From JBFWMG01 sp050251715 (GTDB lineage Bacteria > Desulfobacterota > Desulfovibrionia > Desulfovibrionales > Desulfovibrionaceae), in NCBI GenBank assembly GCA_050251715.1, contig JBFWMG010000009.1, positions 70,296-134,295 on the forward strand: a stretch of DNA of 64,000 bases. The letters run 5' to 3'. Below, one piece after another: positions 34,259 through 43,600 of this stretch (positions are counted from its first letter, which is position 1; every line of letters starts with the position of its first letter). A program made the position numbers and the translations under genes. The notes beneath the pieces were generated by a model. That model had not been told where the DNA came from, ran no database searches, and saw only the letters and a program-made list of their open reading frames with translations.

Positions 34259-36283
34259 TTAAACCTCCTCTTTGGGCGAATCCTGGGCATAAGCGACGGA
34301 TTCGTTTTCCCGTTCGGGGCTTTCCATGGCGCGACGGATGACATCGAGGAGTTCTCCCACGCGGTAGGGCTTTTTCAGGAAGCCCTTGATGCCCAGGCGG
34401 CGCACCTCTTCCGGGGTGATGCGCTGCGAGTAGCCGGAACTGAGCACCACCGGCAGATCCGGATAGCGCAGCCGCAGCTTCCGGGCCAGATCCACGCCGT
34501 TCATTTCCGGCATGGTCACATCGGCCAACACCAGGTCAAAGGCCTCCTCCTCGGCGCGCAACATCGCCAGGGCGTCGGGTCCATTGACGCAGGCCTCCAC
34601 CTCGTATCCCGCGTCTTCCAACACCAGGCGGCAACTCTCGATAAGCGCGGTTTCGTCCTCCACCAGCAGAATGCGCCCCTGGCACACGCCGCAGACCGGG
34701 GCCGGGGCGCGGGCGTGCTGGGCCAAATCCTCCTCGGTGGCCCTGGGCAACAGCACCGTGAAGGCCGTGCCCACGCCGGGCGCGCTTTGCACGCGCACCG
34801 CGCCGCCCAGTCTCGTGACAATGGACTGCACCACGGTCAGGCCCAGTCCGGTGCCCAGCCCGCTCTTCTTGGTGGTGAAAAAGGGGTCGTAAATGCGCTC
34901 GACGATCTCCTGGGTCATGCCGTGGCCCGTATCCGCCACGGTCAGGGCCACATAGGAGCCCGGCGCCGGATCCACGCATTCACGGTTGGCATCGCAGGAC
35001 ACCTCCTCGTCCACGACCGAGATGGTCAGCACGCCTTCCACCCGGTTCATGGCGTGGGCCGCGTTGGTACACAGGTTCATGATGACCTGGTGCACCTGCG
35101 CGGGGTCGGCCAGCACCAGATCGCGGCCATTGGCCTCTTCCACGCGGATGGCGATGGAGGCGGGCAGCGAGGGCCGCAAAAGACGCAGGCATTCGCGCAC
35201 AAGGCCGCCCAGCCGGAAGGGCACGGGCGCATCCGCCTCATGCCGCCGCGCCAGGTTGAGAATCTGGTCCACCAGCGCCTTGGCGCGCTCGGCGGCCTGC
35301 AGGATTTCGGTAAAGGAACGGCGTACCGGGCTGTCGTCGGCGAACAAGGCGAGATTGAGTTCCGCGTGCAGGATGATGGGACCGAGTATATTGTTGAAAT
35401 CATGGGCTATGCCGCCGGACAACGTGGCCACGGCTTCCATTTTCTGGGCCTGGCGCAACTGTTTTTCCAGTTCCGCAAGATGGGTCACGTCGCGCCACAC
35501 ACTCACGTAGCCAATGGTCACGCCATAGCGGGTGCGCACGGGCGACACGGTCTTGTCCACGCGGATGATCTGGCCATCCTTGCGGGTGTTCTCGTGCCTG
35601 CCCACCCACACATCGCCGTCGCGCAGGGCGCGCATGATGCGCTTTTGCTGGATGCGCTGCCGCTTGCCCTTGTACAGCACGCCCATGGGCTTGCCGCATA
35701 TCTCGGACTGGGAATAGCCGGTCATGCTCTCGAAGGTCTGGTTCACGTATTCGACCTTGTACTGCGTATCGATGATGACGACCGCCTCGGCCGCCTGCTC
35801 GATGGCCGTGGCCAGGCGGATGCGGGCCTCCTCGTCCTGCTTGCGCTCGGTCGTGTCGCGCATGAACACGGCCACGGCCCGCACGCCGCCCTGGTCGTTG
35901 AACACCGGATGCACGCGGGTGTCGAGCACCTCGCCCGAACGGGTCACGTCCTCGTAATGATTGGGTTCGCCCGAGTTGAACACGCGGGCCGCCTCGCTGC
36001 GCCTGCGCCGGGCCACATCGGCGGGGAAGAAGTCATAGATGCACCGGCCCGCCAGATCCTCCACGTTCAGGCAAAGCCGTTCGGCCACGGCCTTGTTGGC
36101 GGCCAGCACCACGCCCTCGGGATCGATGAGCACGGCGTAGTCGGACGTGGCGTCCAGCAGTGAACGCGCCAGTTCGCCCGCGCCGGATGGAGGCGGACAG
36201 ACCCGGGGGGGGATGGGCCGCAGGGGGATTCCCGTTGGCCTGCCGTCCCTGCCCAAGAGGTTTTTTTTCTGCGGTGCGCCCAT
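34259..36283 (-). CDS. PAS hybrid histidine kinase with C-terminal receiver
   Basis: The 674-residue protein has no membrane segment. PAS domains lie at about 45-150 and 165-280. They are followed by a HisKA domain with the His in SGGIAHDFNNIL, an HATPase domain with DTGHGM and GTGLGLTV, and a receiver (about 540-655, Asp in LVLADVTMP). It is a cytoplasmic sensor, plausibly of redox state or a small ligand. It lies directly upstream of the NtrC-type regulator gene. The start at 36283 has AGGGGA upstream and is preferred over one 26 codons earlier. Confidence 0.88.
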   Translation of the reverse strand: MGAPQKKNLLGRDGRPTGIPLRPIPPRVCPPPSGAGELARSLLDATSDYAVLIDPEGVVLAANKAVAERLCLNVEDLAGRCIYDFFPADVARRRRSEAARVFNSGEPNHYEDVTRSGEVLDTRVHPVFNDQGGVRAVAVFMRDTTERKQDEEARIRLATAIEQAAEAVVIIDTQYKVEYVNQTFESMTGYSQSEICGKPMGVLYKGKRQRIQQKRIMRALRDGDVWVGRHENTRKDGQIIRVDKTVSPVRTRYGVTIGYVSVWRDVTHLAELEKQLRQAQKMEAVATLSGGIAHDFNNILGPIILHAELNLALFADDSPVRRSFTEILQAAERAKALVDQILNLARRHEADAPVPFRLGGLVRECLRLLRPSLPASIAIRVEEANGRDLVLADPAQVHQVIMNLCTNAAHAMNRVEGVLTISVVDEEVSCDANRECVDPAPGSYVALTVADTGHGMTQEIVERIYDPFFTTKKSGLGTGLGLTVVQSIVTRLGGAVRVQSAPGVGTAFTVLLPRATEEDLAQHARAPAPVCGVCQGRILLVEDETALIESCRLVLEDAGYEVEACVNGPDALAMLRAEEEAFDLVLADVTMPEMNGVDLARKLRLRYPDLPVVLSSGYSQRITPEEVRRLGIKGFLKKPYRVGELLDVIRRAMESPERENESVAYAQDSPKEEV

Positions 36284-36566
36284 GTCATCCCCTGGCCATC
36301 GAGTGATGCCGCGCGCACCCCGCCCAAACGTCCTGGCAAGGCACGTATCCAGGCGGCGCACGACGACGGATAACGGCTATGTCCACAGGTTGAGGTTCCC
36401 CGCACGGGCCGCGCGAGGCGCTCTCCGGCGGGACACCCTTAAAGATTATCACGTTGGGTTTGGTCACACCCTAGCACGGCTGCTGGATTTTGTACATTGT
36501 CGTATCCTTTTTTTCTCCACTCGCGGCGCGGATGCTATTGTAATAAAAACAGCGCATTACAAATTT

Positions 36567-36585
36567 AGTCTTATTCAGCAAGACT
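36567..36585. promoter_or_regulatory. Dyad AGTCTT-N7-AAGACT, candidate activator site
   Basis: A six-base inverted repeat (36567-36572 with 36580-36585). It shares its half-site sequence with the dyad at 36720-36736. Its centre is about 275 bases before the predicted transcription start, a normal enhancer distance for an NtrC-type activator. Confidence 0.5.
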
Positions 36586-36719
36586 TTTTCTTTCACCCCA
36601 CGCGCCCCTATTCCCCGCCAATTCATGCGGAGTAATAACCTGTAATTGATTCTCTTTCTTGTGCCACCGTAAACGGTCGCATCCCGCCAAACGCAAAAAT
36701 GTCTTGCGAGTTGAGACAA

Positions 36720-36736
36720 GTCTTGACCCACAAGAC
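36720..36736. promoter_or_regulatory. Dyad GTCTTG-N5-CAAGAC, candidate activator site
   Basis: A perfect six-base inverted repeat, with an extra direct GTCTTG copy at 36701-36706. It is centred about 125 bases before the predicted sigma-54 start point of the Hdr cluster. Confidence 0.55.
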
Positions 36737-36824
36737 ACCCTCTCGTGCCGTTCCAGGGAGCCCTCGACGGCTCGACACCCCTTATTTTTATGTAATCCGC
36801 TTGAATCGCAAGACGATTTGTTCC

Positions 36825-36840
36825 GGGCACGGTTCTTGAG
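36825..36840 (+). promoter_or_regulatory. Candidate sigma-54 promoter of the Hdr cluster
   Basis: GGGCACG-GTTC-TTGAG compares with the sigma-54 consensus TGGCACG-N4-TTGCW. The -24 element is nearly perfect; the -12 element has GA where GC is expected. The spacing is right and the predicted start falls about 40 bases before the hdrA start codon. A weaker alternative (GG-N10-GC) lies at 36461-36476. Confidence 0.5.
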
Positions 36841-36889
36841 ATGACAGGGCGTAATCCATCCCTCACGCCCCAACAACCGGAGCAGAGCC

Positions 36890-38929
36890 ATGGCCAATAG
36901 AATCGGCGTTTATATCTGCCATTGCGGCACCAATATCGCGGGTAAAGTCGACACCGCGCAGGTGGCGTCTTTCGCTCAAAACCTGCAACACGTCGTCGTG
37001 GGCCGAGACTACAAGTTCATGTGCTCGGATCCCGGCCAGGACATGATAATCGACGACATCCACACCCTGGGACTCAACCGGGTGGTGGTGGCCTCGTGCT
37101 CGCCCAGGCTGCACGAGCGCACCTTCCGCAACGCCTGCCTGCGCGCGGGCTTGAACCCCTTCCTGTTCCAGATGACCTGCATCCGCGAACATGTGTCGTG
37201 GGTGACCGAGGATCCGGCCGAGGCAACGGCCAAGGCCAAGAACCTGGTGCGCGCCGCCGTGGACCGCGTGAACTGGCACGCCGAGCTCTACTCCCGCGAA
37301 GAGCATGTGCACCCGGACGTGCTGGTGGTGGGCGCGGGCATTTCGGGCATCCAGGCCGCGCTCGACATCGCGCGGTCCGGGCACAAGGTCCATCTGGTGG
37401 AGCGCGACCCGTCCATCGGCGGCCATATGGCGCAATTCGACAAGACCTTTCCCACGCTCGACTGCGCCGCGTGCATCTCCACGCCCAAGATGGTGGCCGT
37501 GTCCCAGGAGCCGAACATCAACCTCCTGACCTGGAGCGAGGTCACCAAGGTGACGGGCTTCGTGGGCAACTACAAGGCCACCATCCGGCGCAAGGCGCGC
37601 TATGTGGACATGGACCTGTGCACGGGCTGCGGCCTGTGCATGGAAAAGTGTCCCAAAAAAGTGGACAGCGAGTTCGAGGAGGGGATGGCCAAGCGCAAGG
37701 CGATCTACCGCAACTCGCCCCAGGCCGTGCCCAACAAGCCGGTCATCGACGCCGACGCCTGCATCATGCTGCAAAAGGGCAAGTGCGGGGCGTGCGAAAA
37801 GAACTGTCCCTCCGGGGCCATCGATTTCAAGCAAAAGGAATCCGAGCTGGAGGTGGAGATCGGTTCCATCATCCTGGCCACCGGATTCGACACCATGGAT
37901 CCCACGCCGCTGATCCAATACGGCTATGGCCGCTATCCCGAGGTGTACACCGGCCTGCAGTTCGAACGGCTGAACAACGCCGTGGGCCCCACGGGCGGCA
38001 AGATCCTCATGAAGAACGGGGAAAAGCCCGAATCCGTGGCCATCGTGCATTGCGTGGGCAGCCGCGACGCCAACCACCACGCCTACTGCTCCCGCGTGTG
38101 CTGCATGTACGCCCTCAAGTACGACCACCTCATCAAGGACAAGGTGGGGCACCACGCCAAGGTCTACAATTTCTACATTGACATGCGCTGCTTCGGTAAG
38201 GGCTACGAGGAATTCTACCGCCGCGTGCAGGAAGAGGGCGTGACCTTTGTGCGCGGCCGCCCCGCCTCCATCACCCAGGAGAACGGCAAGCTGGTGGTGG
38301 TGGCCGAGGACACGCTGCTGGGCGAAATGGTGCGCATCCCCGTGGACATGGTGGTGCTGTGCACGGCCATGACCCCGCGCCACGACGCCGGCGAGGTGGC
38401 CCGCACCTTTGGCATCAGCCAGGGGCTGGACAAGTTCTTCCTGGAGGAACACCCCAAGCTGGGGCCGGTATCCACGGCCACGGACGGCGTGTTTCTGGCT
38501 GGCACCTGCCAGGGACCAAAGGACATTCCCGACGCGGTGAGCCACGCCTCCGGCGCGGCGGCCCAGGCCATGGCCCTGGCCACGCGCGGCACGGTCTCCA
38601 TCTCGCCCACGGTGTCCTGGATCAATCCGGACATCTGCGTGGGGTGCAAGGTGTGCATCGGGCTGTGCGCCTATTCGGCCATCGAGTTCGACGCCAGGCG
38701 CAATGTAAGCGTCATCAACGAGGCCATGTGCAAGGGCTGCGGCTCGTGCGCGGGGCACTGCCCCTCGGGCGCTGCCCAGATCAGGCACTTTACCGGCCGC
38801 CAGGTCTTTTCCGAGTTGGACGGCCTGCTGGCCCTGACCCTGTACGGCGATGCGGGACCGCTCGCCGAAGTGATCGAAGAAACCCCGCCCGCCGACGCGG
38901 CGCGCACGGAAGTTCCCGCCCCCGCATAG
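36890..38929 (+). CDS. hdrA: Heterodisulfide reductase subunit A-like flavoprotein (HdrA)
   Basis: The 679-residue protein has the full HdrA layout: an N-terminal cysteine-bearing domain (1-130), an FAD Rossmann motif VVGAGISGIQAA (146-157), the HdrA-specific TLDCAACISTPKM (189-201), inserted ferredoxin cysteines (244-254 and 291-306), and two more CxxCxxC groups near the C-terminus (about 586-640). HdrA is the flavin subunit where electron bifurcation is thought to occur. It heads a same-strand cluster with MvhD, FrhB-like, HdrA2, HdrC and HdrB. The start has GGAG upstream. A sigma-54 promoter is suggested. Confidence 0.92.
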   Translation: MANRIGVYICHCGTNIAGKVDTAQVASFAQNLQHVVVGRDYKFMCSDPGQDMIIDDIHTLGLNRVVVASCSPRLHERTFRNACLRAGLNPFLFQMTCIREHVSWVTEDPAEATAKAKNLVRAAVDRVNWHAELYSREEHVHPDVLVVGAGISGIQAALDIARSGHKVHLVERDPSIGGHMAQFDKTFPTLDCAACISTPKMVAVSQEPNINLLTWSEVTKVTGFVGNYKATIRRKARYVDMDLCTGCGLCMEKCPKKVDSEFEEGMAKRKAIYRNSPQAVPNKPVIDADACIMLQKGKCGACEKNCPSGAIDFKQKESELEVEIGSIILATGFDTMDPTPLIQYGYGRYPEVYTGLQFERLNNAVGPTGGKILMKNGEKPESVAIVHCVGSRDANHHAYCSRVCCMYALKYDHLIKDKVGHHAKVYNFYIDMRCFGKGYEEFYRRVQEEGVTFVRGRPASITQENGKLVVVAEDTLLGEMVRIPVDMVVLCTAMTPRHDAGEVARTFGISQGLDKFFLEEHPKLGPVSTATDGVFLAGTCQGPKDIPDAVSHASGAAAQAMALATRGTVSISPTVSWINPDICVGCKVCIGLCAYSAIEFDARRNVSVINEAMCKGCGSCAGHCPSGAAQIRHFTGRQVFSELDGLLALTLYGDAGPLAEVIEETPPADAARTEVPAPA

Positions 38930-38980
38930 GGCGGGAGCAGGACAACCCCACGGACAACGGCCACGCGCCGGGAGGCATCC

Positions 38981-39403
38981 ATGGAACAGTTCGAACCCAC
39001 AATCGTCGCATTTGTCTGCAACTGGTGCACCTACACCGCCGCCGACCTGGCCGGTGTGTCGCGCATGATCCAGTCGCCCAACGTGCGTCTGGTGCGCATG
39101 ATGTGCACGGGCATGGTCGATCCAAAGTACATCATCAAGGCCATGCTTTCTGGCGCGGACGCCGTGCTGGTCAGCGGTTGCCACCCCGGCGACTGCCACT
39201 ACATCAACGGCAACTACAAGGCACGCCGCCGCATCAAGCTGCTCAAGGAGATCCTCACCCGTTTCGGGGTGGACGAACGGCGGGTGAAGCTCACATGGGT
39301 GGGCGCGAGCGAAGGCAACGAATTCGCGGCCACGGTCAACGAACTCGTGGCGCAGGTCAGGGAGCTGGGGCCCAGTCAGGCCCGGCGCACGATGGTCATC
39401 TAA
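38981..39403 (+). CDS. mvhD: MvhD/FlpD-type iron-sulfur electron carrier subunit
   Basis: The 140-residue protein matches the MvhD family: FVCNWCTYTAAD near residue 12, RMMCTGMVDP near 40 and GCHPGDCHY near 68, giving the conserved cysteines of a [2Fe-2S] subunit. MvhD passes electrons from a hydrogenase, formate dehydrogenase or other donor to HdrA. The normal length is about 140. GGGAGG stands before the start. No hydrogenase genes are nearby; the next gene, FrhB-like, is the probable donor. Confidence 0.92.
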   Translation: MEQFEPTIVAFVCNWCTYTAADLAGVSRMIQSPNVRLVRMMCTGMVDPKYIIKAMLSGADAVLVSGCHPGDCHYINGNYKARRRIKLLKEILTRFGVDERRVKLTWVGASEGNEFAATVNELVAQVRELGPSQARRTMVI

Positions 39404-39436
39404 TCGCCCGCTCACGCGGGTCATCCGGAGGACGCC

Positions 39437-40582
39437 ATGGCGACGACGGCATCCATAGCAGTAACCGACGGCAACCCTATTGCGGCCCTGCGCGCCTTCA
39501 TGGCCAGGCTGCTGGAACAAGAGGATATCACGGCCGTGCTGGTCAACCGGCACCTGCCCGCCAAGGGCTCGGCCATGCCCGCGCTCATCACCGACCCGGC
39601 CCATCTGGACGAGGCCGATCCGCTGGCGCCATCCTACCCCATGAGCGGGGCGCGCCTGGCGGCCCGGCTCACCCGGGGCGAGGTGGAGGGCCGCATCGCG
39701 GCCATCATGCGCCCCTGCGAGGTGCGCGCGTTCGTGGAACTGGCCAAGCTGAACCAGGGCGCCTTGGACAACGTACTGCTCCTGAGCTTTGATTGTTATG
39801 GGGCATACGACAACACCACCTACCGCCGCTTTGCGCAGGAAAAGGGCGGTGCGGCATCCACCCAGGACTTCCTGATGGACGCCGCGCAGGGCAAGGCCAA
39901 TGGCAACGACTTTGCGCTTGCCCGCGCATGCAGGGCGTGCGAGCACCCCGTTCCCCAGGCCGCCGACGTGCAGCTCGGCCTGTTCGGGGTGGACATGACC
40001 AAGGAAATCCTGGTGCTGCCCCAATCGCCGCGCGGCGAAGCCCTGGTGCGCACCCTGGCCCTGGGTGAAGGCGGCTCCTCCACATCCCGCCAGGCCGCGC
40101 TCGACGCCCTGCTGGCCGAACGCACCGCCTACCGCGACGCCATGTTCGAGGAGACCGAGGCACAAACCAACACCTTGGAAAAACTCGTCAGCTACCTGTC
40201 CGGCTGCGTGAATTGCTACAACTGCCGCGCCGCCTGTCCGGTCTGTTATTGCAAGGAATGCGTGTTCCTTACCGACGTGTTCGACCACAAGCCCTGGCAA
40301 TACCTGAACTGGGCCAAGCAGAAGGGCGTGCTCAAGATGCCCACGGACACCGTGTTCTTCCACATGACGCGCTTGGCGCACATGAGCACAGCCTGCGTGG
40401 GCTGCGGCCAGTGTTCCAACGCCTGTCCCAACGAGGTGCCGGTCATGGAGCTGTTCCGCTCGGTGGCCCACCATACCCAGGCGGCGTTCGACTACCAACC
40501 CGGCCGCGACCTCATGGAACCGCCGCCCATGGCCGTGTTCCAGGAAAAGGAGTTCGCGGAGATGACCGGAGGACTGGAATAA
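39437..40582 (+). CDS. FrhB/FdhB-like flavin iron-sulfur subunit
   Basis: The 381-residue protein resembles the beta subunit of coenzyme F420 hydrogenase/formate dehydrogenase. It has an FrhB-type N-terminal and central domain (PCEVRAFVELAKL near residue 95), then a run of cysteines, CVNCYNCRAACPVCYCKEC (about 256-274), and a ferredoxin motif, CVGCGQCSNACP (about 321-332). Family members bind FAD and exchange electrons with F420, ferredoxin or NAD(P)H. Sulfate reducers lack a clear F420 role, so the donor here is unknown. The gene sits between mvhD and the large hdrA. CGGAGG precedes the start. Confidence 0.8.
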   Translation: MATTASIAVTDGNPIAALRAFMARLLEQEDITAVLVNRHLPAKGSAMPALITDPAHLDEADPLAPSYPMSGARLAARLTRGEVEGRIAAIMRPCEVRAFVELAKLNQGALDNVLLLSFDCYGAYDNTTYRRFAQEKGGAASTQDFLMDAAQGKANGNDFALARACRACEHPVPQAADVQLGLFGVDMTKEILVLPQSPRGEALVRTLALGEGGSSTSRQAALDALLAERTAYRDAMFEETEAQTNTLEKLVSYLSGCVNCYNCRAACPVCYCKECVFLTDVFDHKPWQYLNWAKQKGVLKMPTDTVFFHMTRLAHMSTACVGCGQCSNACPNEVPVMELFRSVAHHTQAAFDYQPGRDLMEPPPMAVFQEKEFAEMTGGLE

Positions 40583-40642
40583 GAGCACACGTCCCATCCG
40601 GCGCGCGTTTCGGCGCCCGCCGGGCCAGACGAGGAGGACGGT

Positions 40643-43600
40643 ATGAAAAAGAGTTACGGCGCGCTCGTGGTGGGCGCGGGTATAGGCGGCATCCGCGCCG
40701 CCCTGGATCTGGCCGACATCGGCAACAAGGTGGCGCTCATCGACAAGCGGCACCACACCGGTGGCATCCTGGTCCAACTCGACCACCAGTTCCCCAGCGA
40801 CCATTGCGGCATGTGCAAGATGCTGCCCATTGCCCAGCGCGACGCCTCAAGCCAGTTCTGCATGCGCAAGGGGCTCTTTCACAAGAACATCGACATCATG
40901 TTGTCCACCGAGTTGACCGGCATGGACGGCGACCCCGGCAGCTTCCAGATCACCCTGTCGCGCCGCTCGCCCTTTGTGGATCCGACCAAGTGCATCGGCT
41001 GCGGCATCTGCTCAGAGGTCTGTCCCGTGCGCGTGCCCGACGAATTCAACGCCGGGCTCACCAAGCGCGCGGCCGTGCATCTTCCCGTGCCGCACCACAT
41101 TCCCAACCACTACATGGTGGACCTGGAAAATTGCGCCCGCTGCTGGCGCTGCCACGAATCCTGTCCCACCGGAGCCATTGACTTCAAGTTCGACGAACGC
41201 AAGTCGTTCCAGACCATTGTGGCCTGTCCCGACCCGGTCCACGCCGAGGAAATGACCACCTGGCTGGAAGGCCTCCACTTTGCCGTAGCCACGGTCAATA
41301 CCGGCCAGGCCGCCATAGACGCCATGACCGCGCATCCTGAAACCGGCATGGTGCTGCTGGACATGACCCTGGCCGATCCCGAGGCAGAACGCGTCATGCT
41401 CCGCTGCCTGGAAATCAACCCCAAGGCCGCCGTGATCCTGCTGGCCGAACAGGGCAGGCAGGCCAGGGCCGCCGAGGCGCTGGCCGCCAAGGGCGCGCGC
41501 CGCGCGCTCACCCGGCCCGTGGACCGCACCCGCCTTACCCCGTGGCTGGACAAGCTCTACATGCGCCTGGCCACCGACGAAACCGTGGAGATCGAGGCCG
41601 CCTCGGTCATCCTGGCCACGGGTTTCGACCCCTACAACCCGGCGGACAACCCCAACGGCATGGCCGACTCGCTCATGTACGGCACGCATCCGGGCGTGGT
41701 CACGGCCGTGGAATTCGAGCGCATGCTCTCGGGCACCGGCCCCCACGGGGGAGCCGGCGACCGGCTGGTGCGCACCGACGGCGAACCCGTGCGGCGCGTG
41801 GCGTGGCTCCAGTGCGTGGGCTCGCGCGACGTCAAGCTGAACGCGGACTACTGCTCCTCCATCTGCTGCATGTTTTCCATCAAGGAGGCGCTCCTGGCCA
41901 AGCGCACCGCCGCCAAGGCGGGCCACGACCTGGATGCGGCCATCTTCTGCATGGACATGCGCACCTTTGGCAAGAACTACCAACGCTACAAGGACGAGGC
42001 GGAAAACGAGCAGGGCGTGCGCTTCGTGCGCAGCCGCATCCATTCCGTGCTGCCCGAACCTCCGGGCGGCGGCAACGGCCTGTTGCTGGAATGGGTGGAC
42101 GACGCGGGCAAGCCCTGCCGCGAGATATTCGACATGGTGGTGCTGGCCACGGGCGGCAAGCCCGCCTCCGGCACCGAGGAGCTGGCCGAGGTCACGGGCG
42201 CCGCGCGCAACGCGTGGGGGTTCATCGACACCCGCACCGTGTCTCCGGGCCGCACCAGCCGCTACGGCGTCATGGCCGCGGGCGCAAGCTCCGGCCCCAA
42301 GGACATCGCGGAATCCATGCTCCATTCGGGCGCGGCGGCCCTGGAGGCCTCGCGGCTCATCAACCTCTACGCTCCCCTGCGCGAAAAGACCCCGGACCCC
42401 GAACCCCATTACCGCAACGTGTCCCGCGAGGCGCCGCGCACGGTCGTGGCCCTGTGCACCTCCTGTCCCACGCTGGAAAGCGCCTTGTCCGCCGAAACCC
42501 TGGAAGCCCTGGCCACCCGGTTGGCCGAACTTCCCTCGGTGGTGCGGGTCGAGCGCGTGAGCCAGGGCTGCACCGCCTCCGGGTGGCAACAGATCGCGGA
42601 CATCGTGACCGAGACCGAACCCAACCGCGTGCTCATCGGCGCGTGCCAGCCCTATGCCTACGTGCCCAAGCTGCGCGAACTGGGCGCTGTCGTGGGGTTG
42701 AACCCCGTGCTCATGAACGTGGTGGACATCCACACCATGGCCTCGCAGCACGTGAAGTTCAACGGCAAGAGTGGGGGGGACGCGATCGCCGAGGCTGCGG
42801 AACGCGAAACCCTGCTGCGCGAGGTCTACGCCACCCTGTCCATGGCCGCCGTGAAGCTGGCCGACGCCGATCCTTCGGGTCTGCCGTCGCCCGTGCCCGT
42901 GAACCGCGTGGCGCTGGTGGTGGGCGGAGGCCTGGCGGGCATGACCGCCGCGCTCGGCATCGCGGACCACGGCTATCCGGTCCATCTGGTGGAGGAGCGC
43001 GATCACCTGGGCGGCCTGGCCATCAACCTGCGCTACACCCTGGAAGGCGACGATCCTGTCAAGTTCATGGAGGATCTCATCACCCAGGTGGAAAAGCACC
43101 CCAACATCACGGTGCATCGCCAAGCCCGCATCTCCCTGTCCACGGGCCGGGCCGGACGCTTCCTGAGCCTCATCGCCATGGACCAGGGCGCGCTGCCCGT
43201 GGAACACGGCGTCACCGTGCTCGCCACCGGCGGCAGCGAGGCCCGGGTCTACGACTTCGGGTTCCGCGTGCACAAGACCGTGCTCACCCAGCTGGAACTG
43301 GAACACAAGCTCGCCTCGGGCGAACTGGACACCGGCGCGCTTTCGGCCGTGGCCATGATCCAGTGCTTCCGCTCCCGCGAGGAGTCGCGCAACTATTGCA
43401 GCCGGGTGTGCTGCGCCTCGGCCATCAAGAACATCCTGCAACTCAAGAAGCGGCGGCCCGACCTGCCCGTGTACGTGTTCTACCGCGACATGATGACCTA
43501 CGGCTTCATGGAGCAGTACTACACCCAGGCGCGCAAGGCCGGAGCCATCTTCTTCCGCTACGAGCGGGGGAACAGGCCTTCCGTGGCCTTTGAGGACGGC

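Larger units (their letters stand above)
36284..36889. promoter_or_regulatory. Long divergent regulatory region, kinase/hdr cluster
   Basis: These 606 bases hold no gene and become markedly AT-rich from about 36480 to 36670, unlike the surroundings. They contain two dyads built on AGTCTTG/CAAGACT, a further half site (CAAGAC at 36809-36814), and a -24/-12-like box just before hdrA. The region also must hold the promoter of the kinase operon on the other strand. Confidence 0.65.

Noticed and set aside
36890..40582. First genes as a Qmo complex
   Set aside because: There is no aprAB nearby and no membrane QmoC, while MvhD, HdrB and HdrC are present.
36863..40804. Very long open frame on the minus strand opposite the hdr genes (about 1313 codons)
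   Set aside because: It is antisense to clear hdrA, mvhD, frhB-like and double-hdrA genes and has low-complexity His/Gly/Val composition, as expected from the shadow of GC-rich codons.
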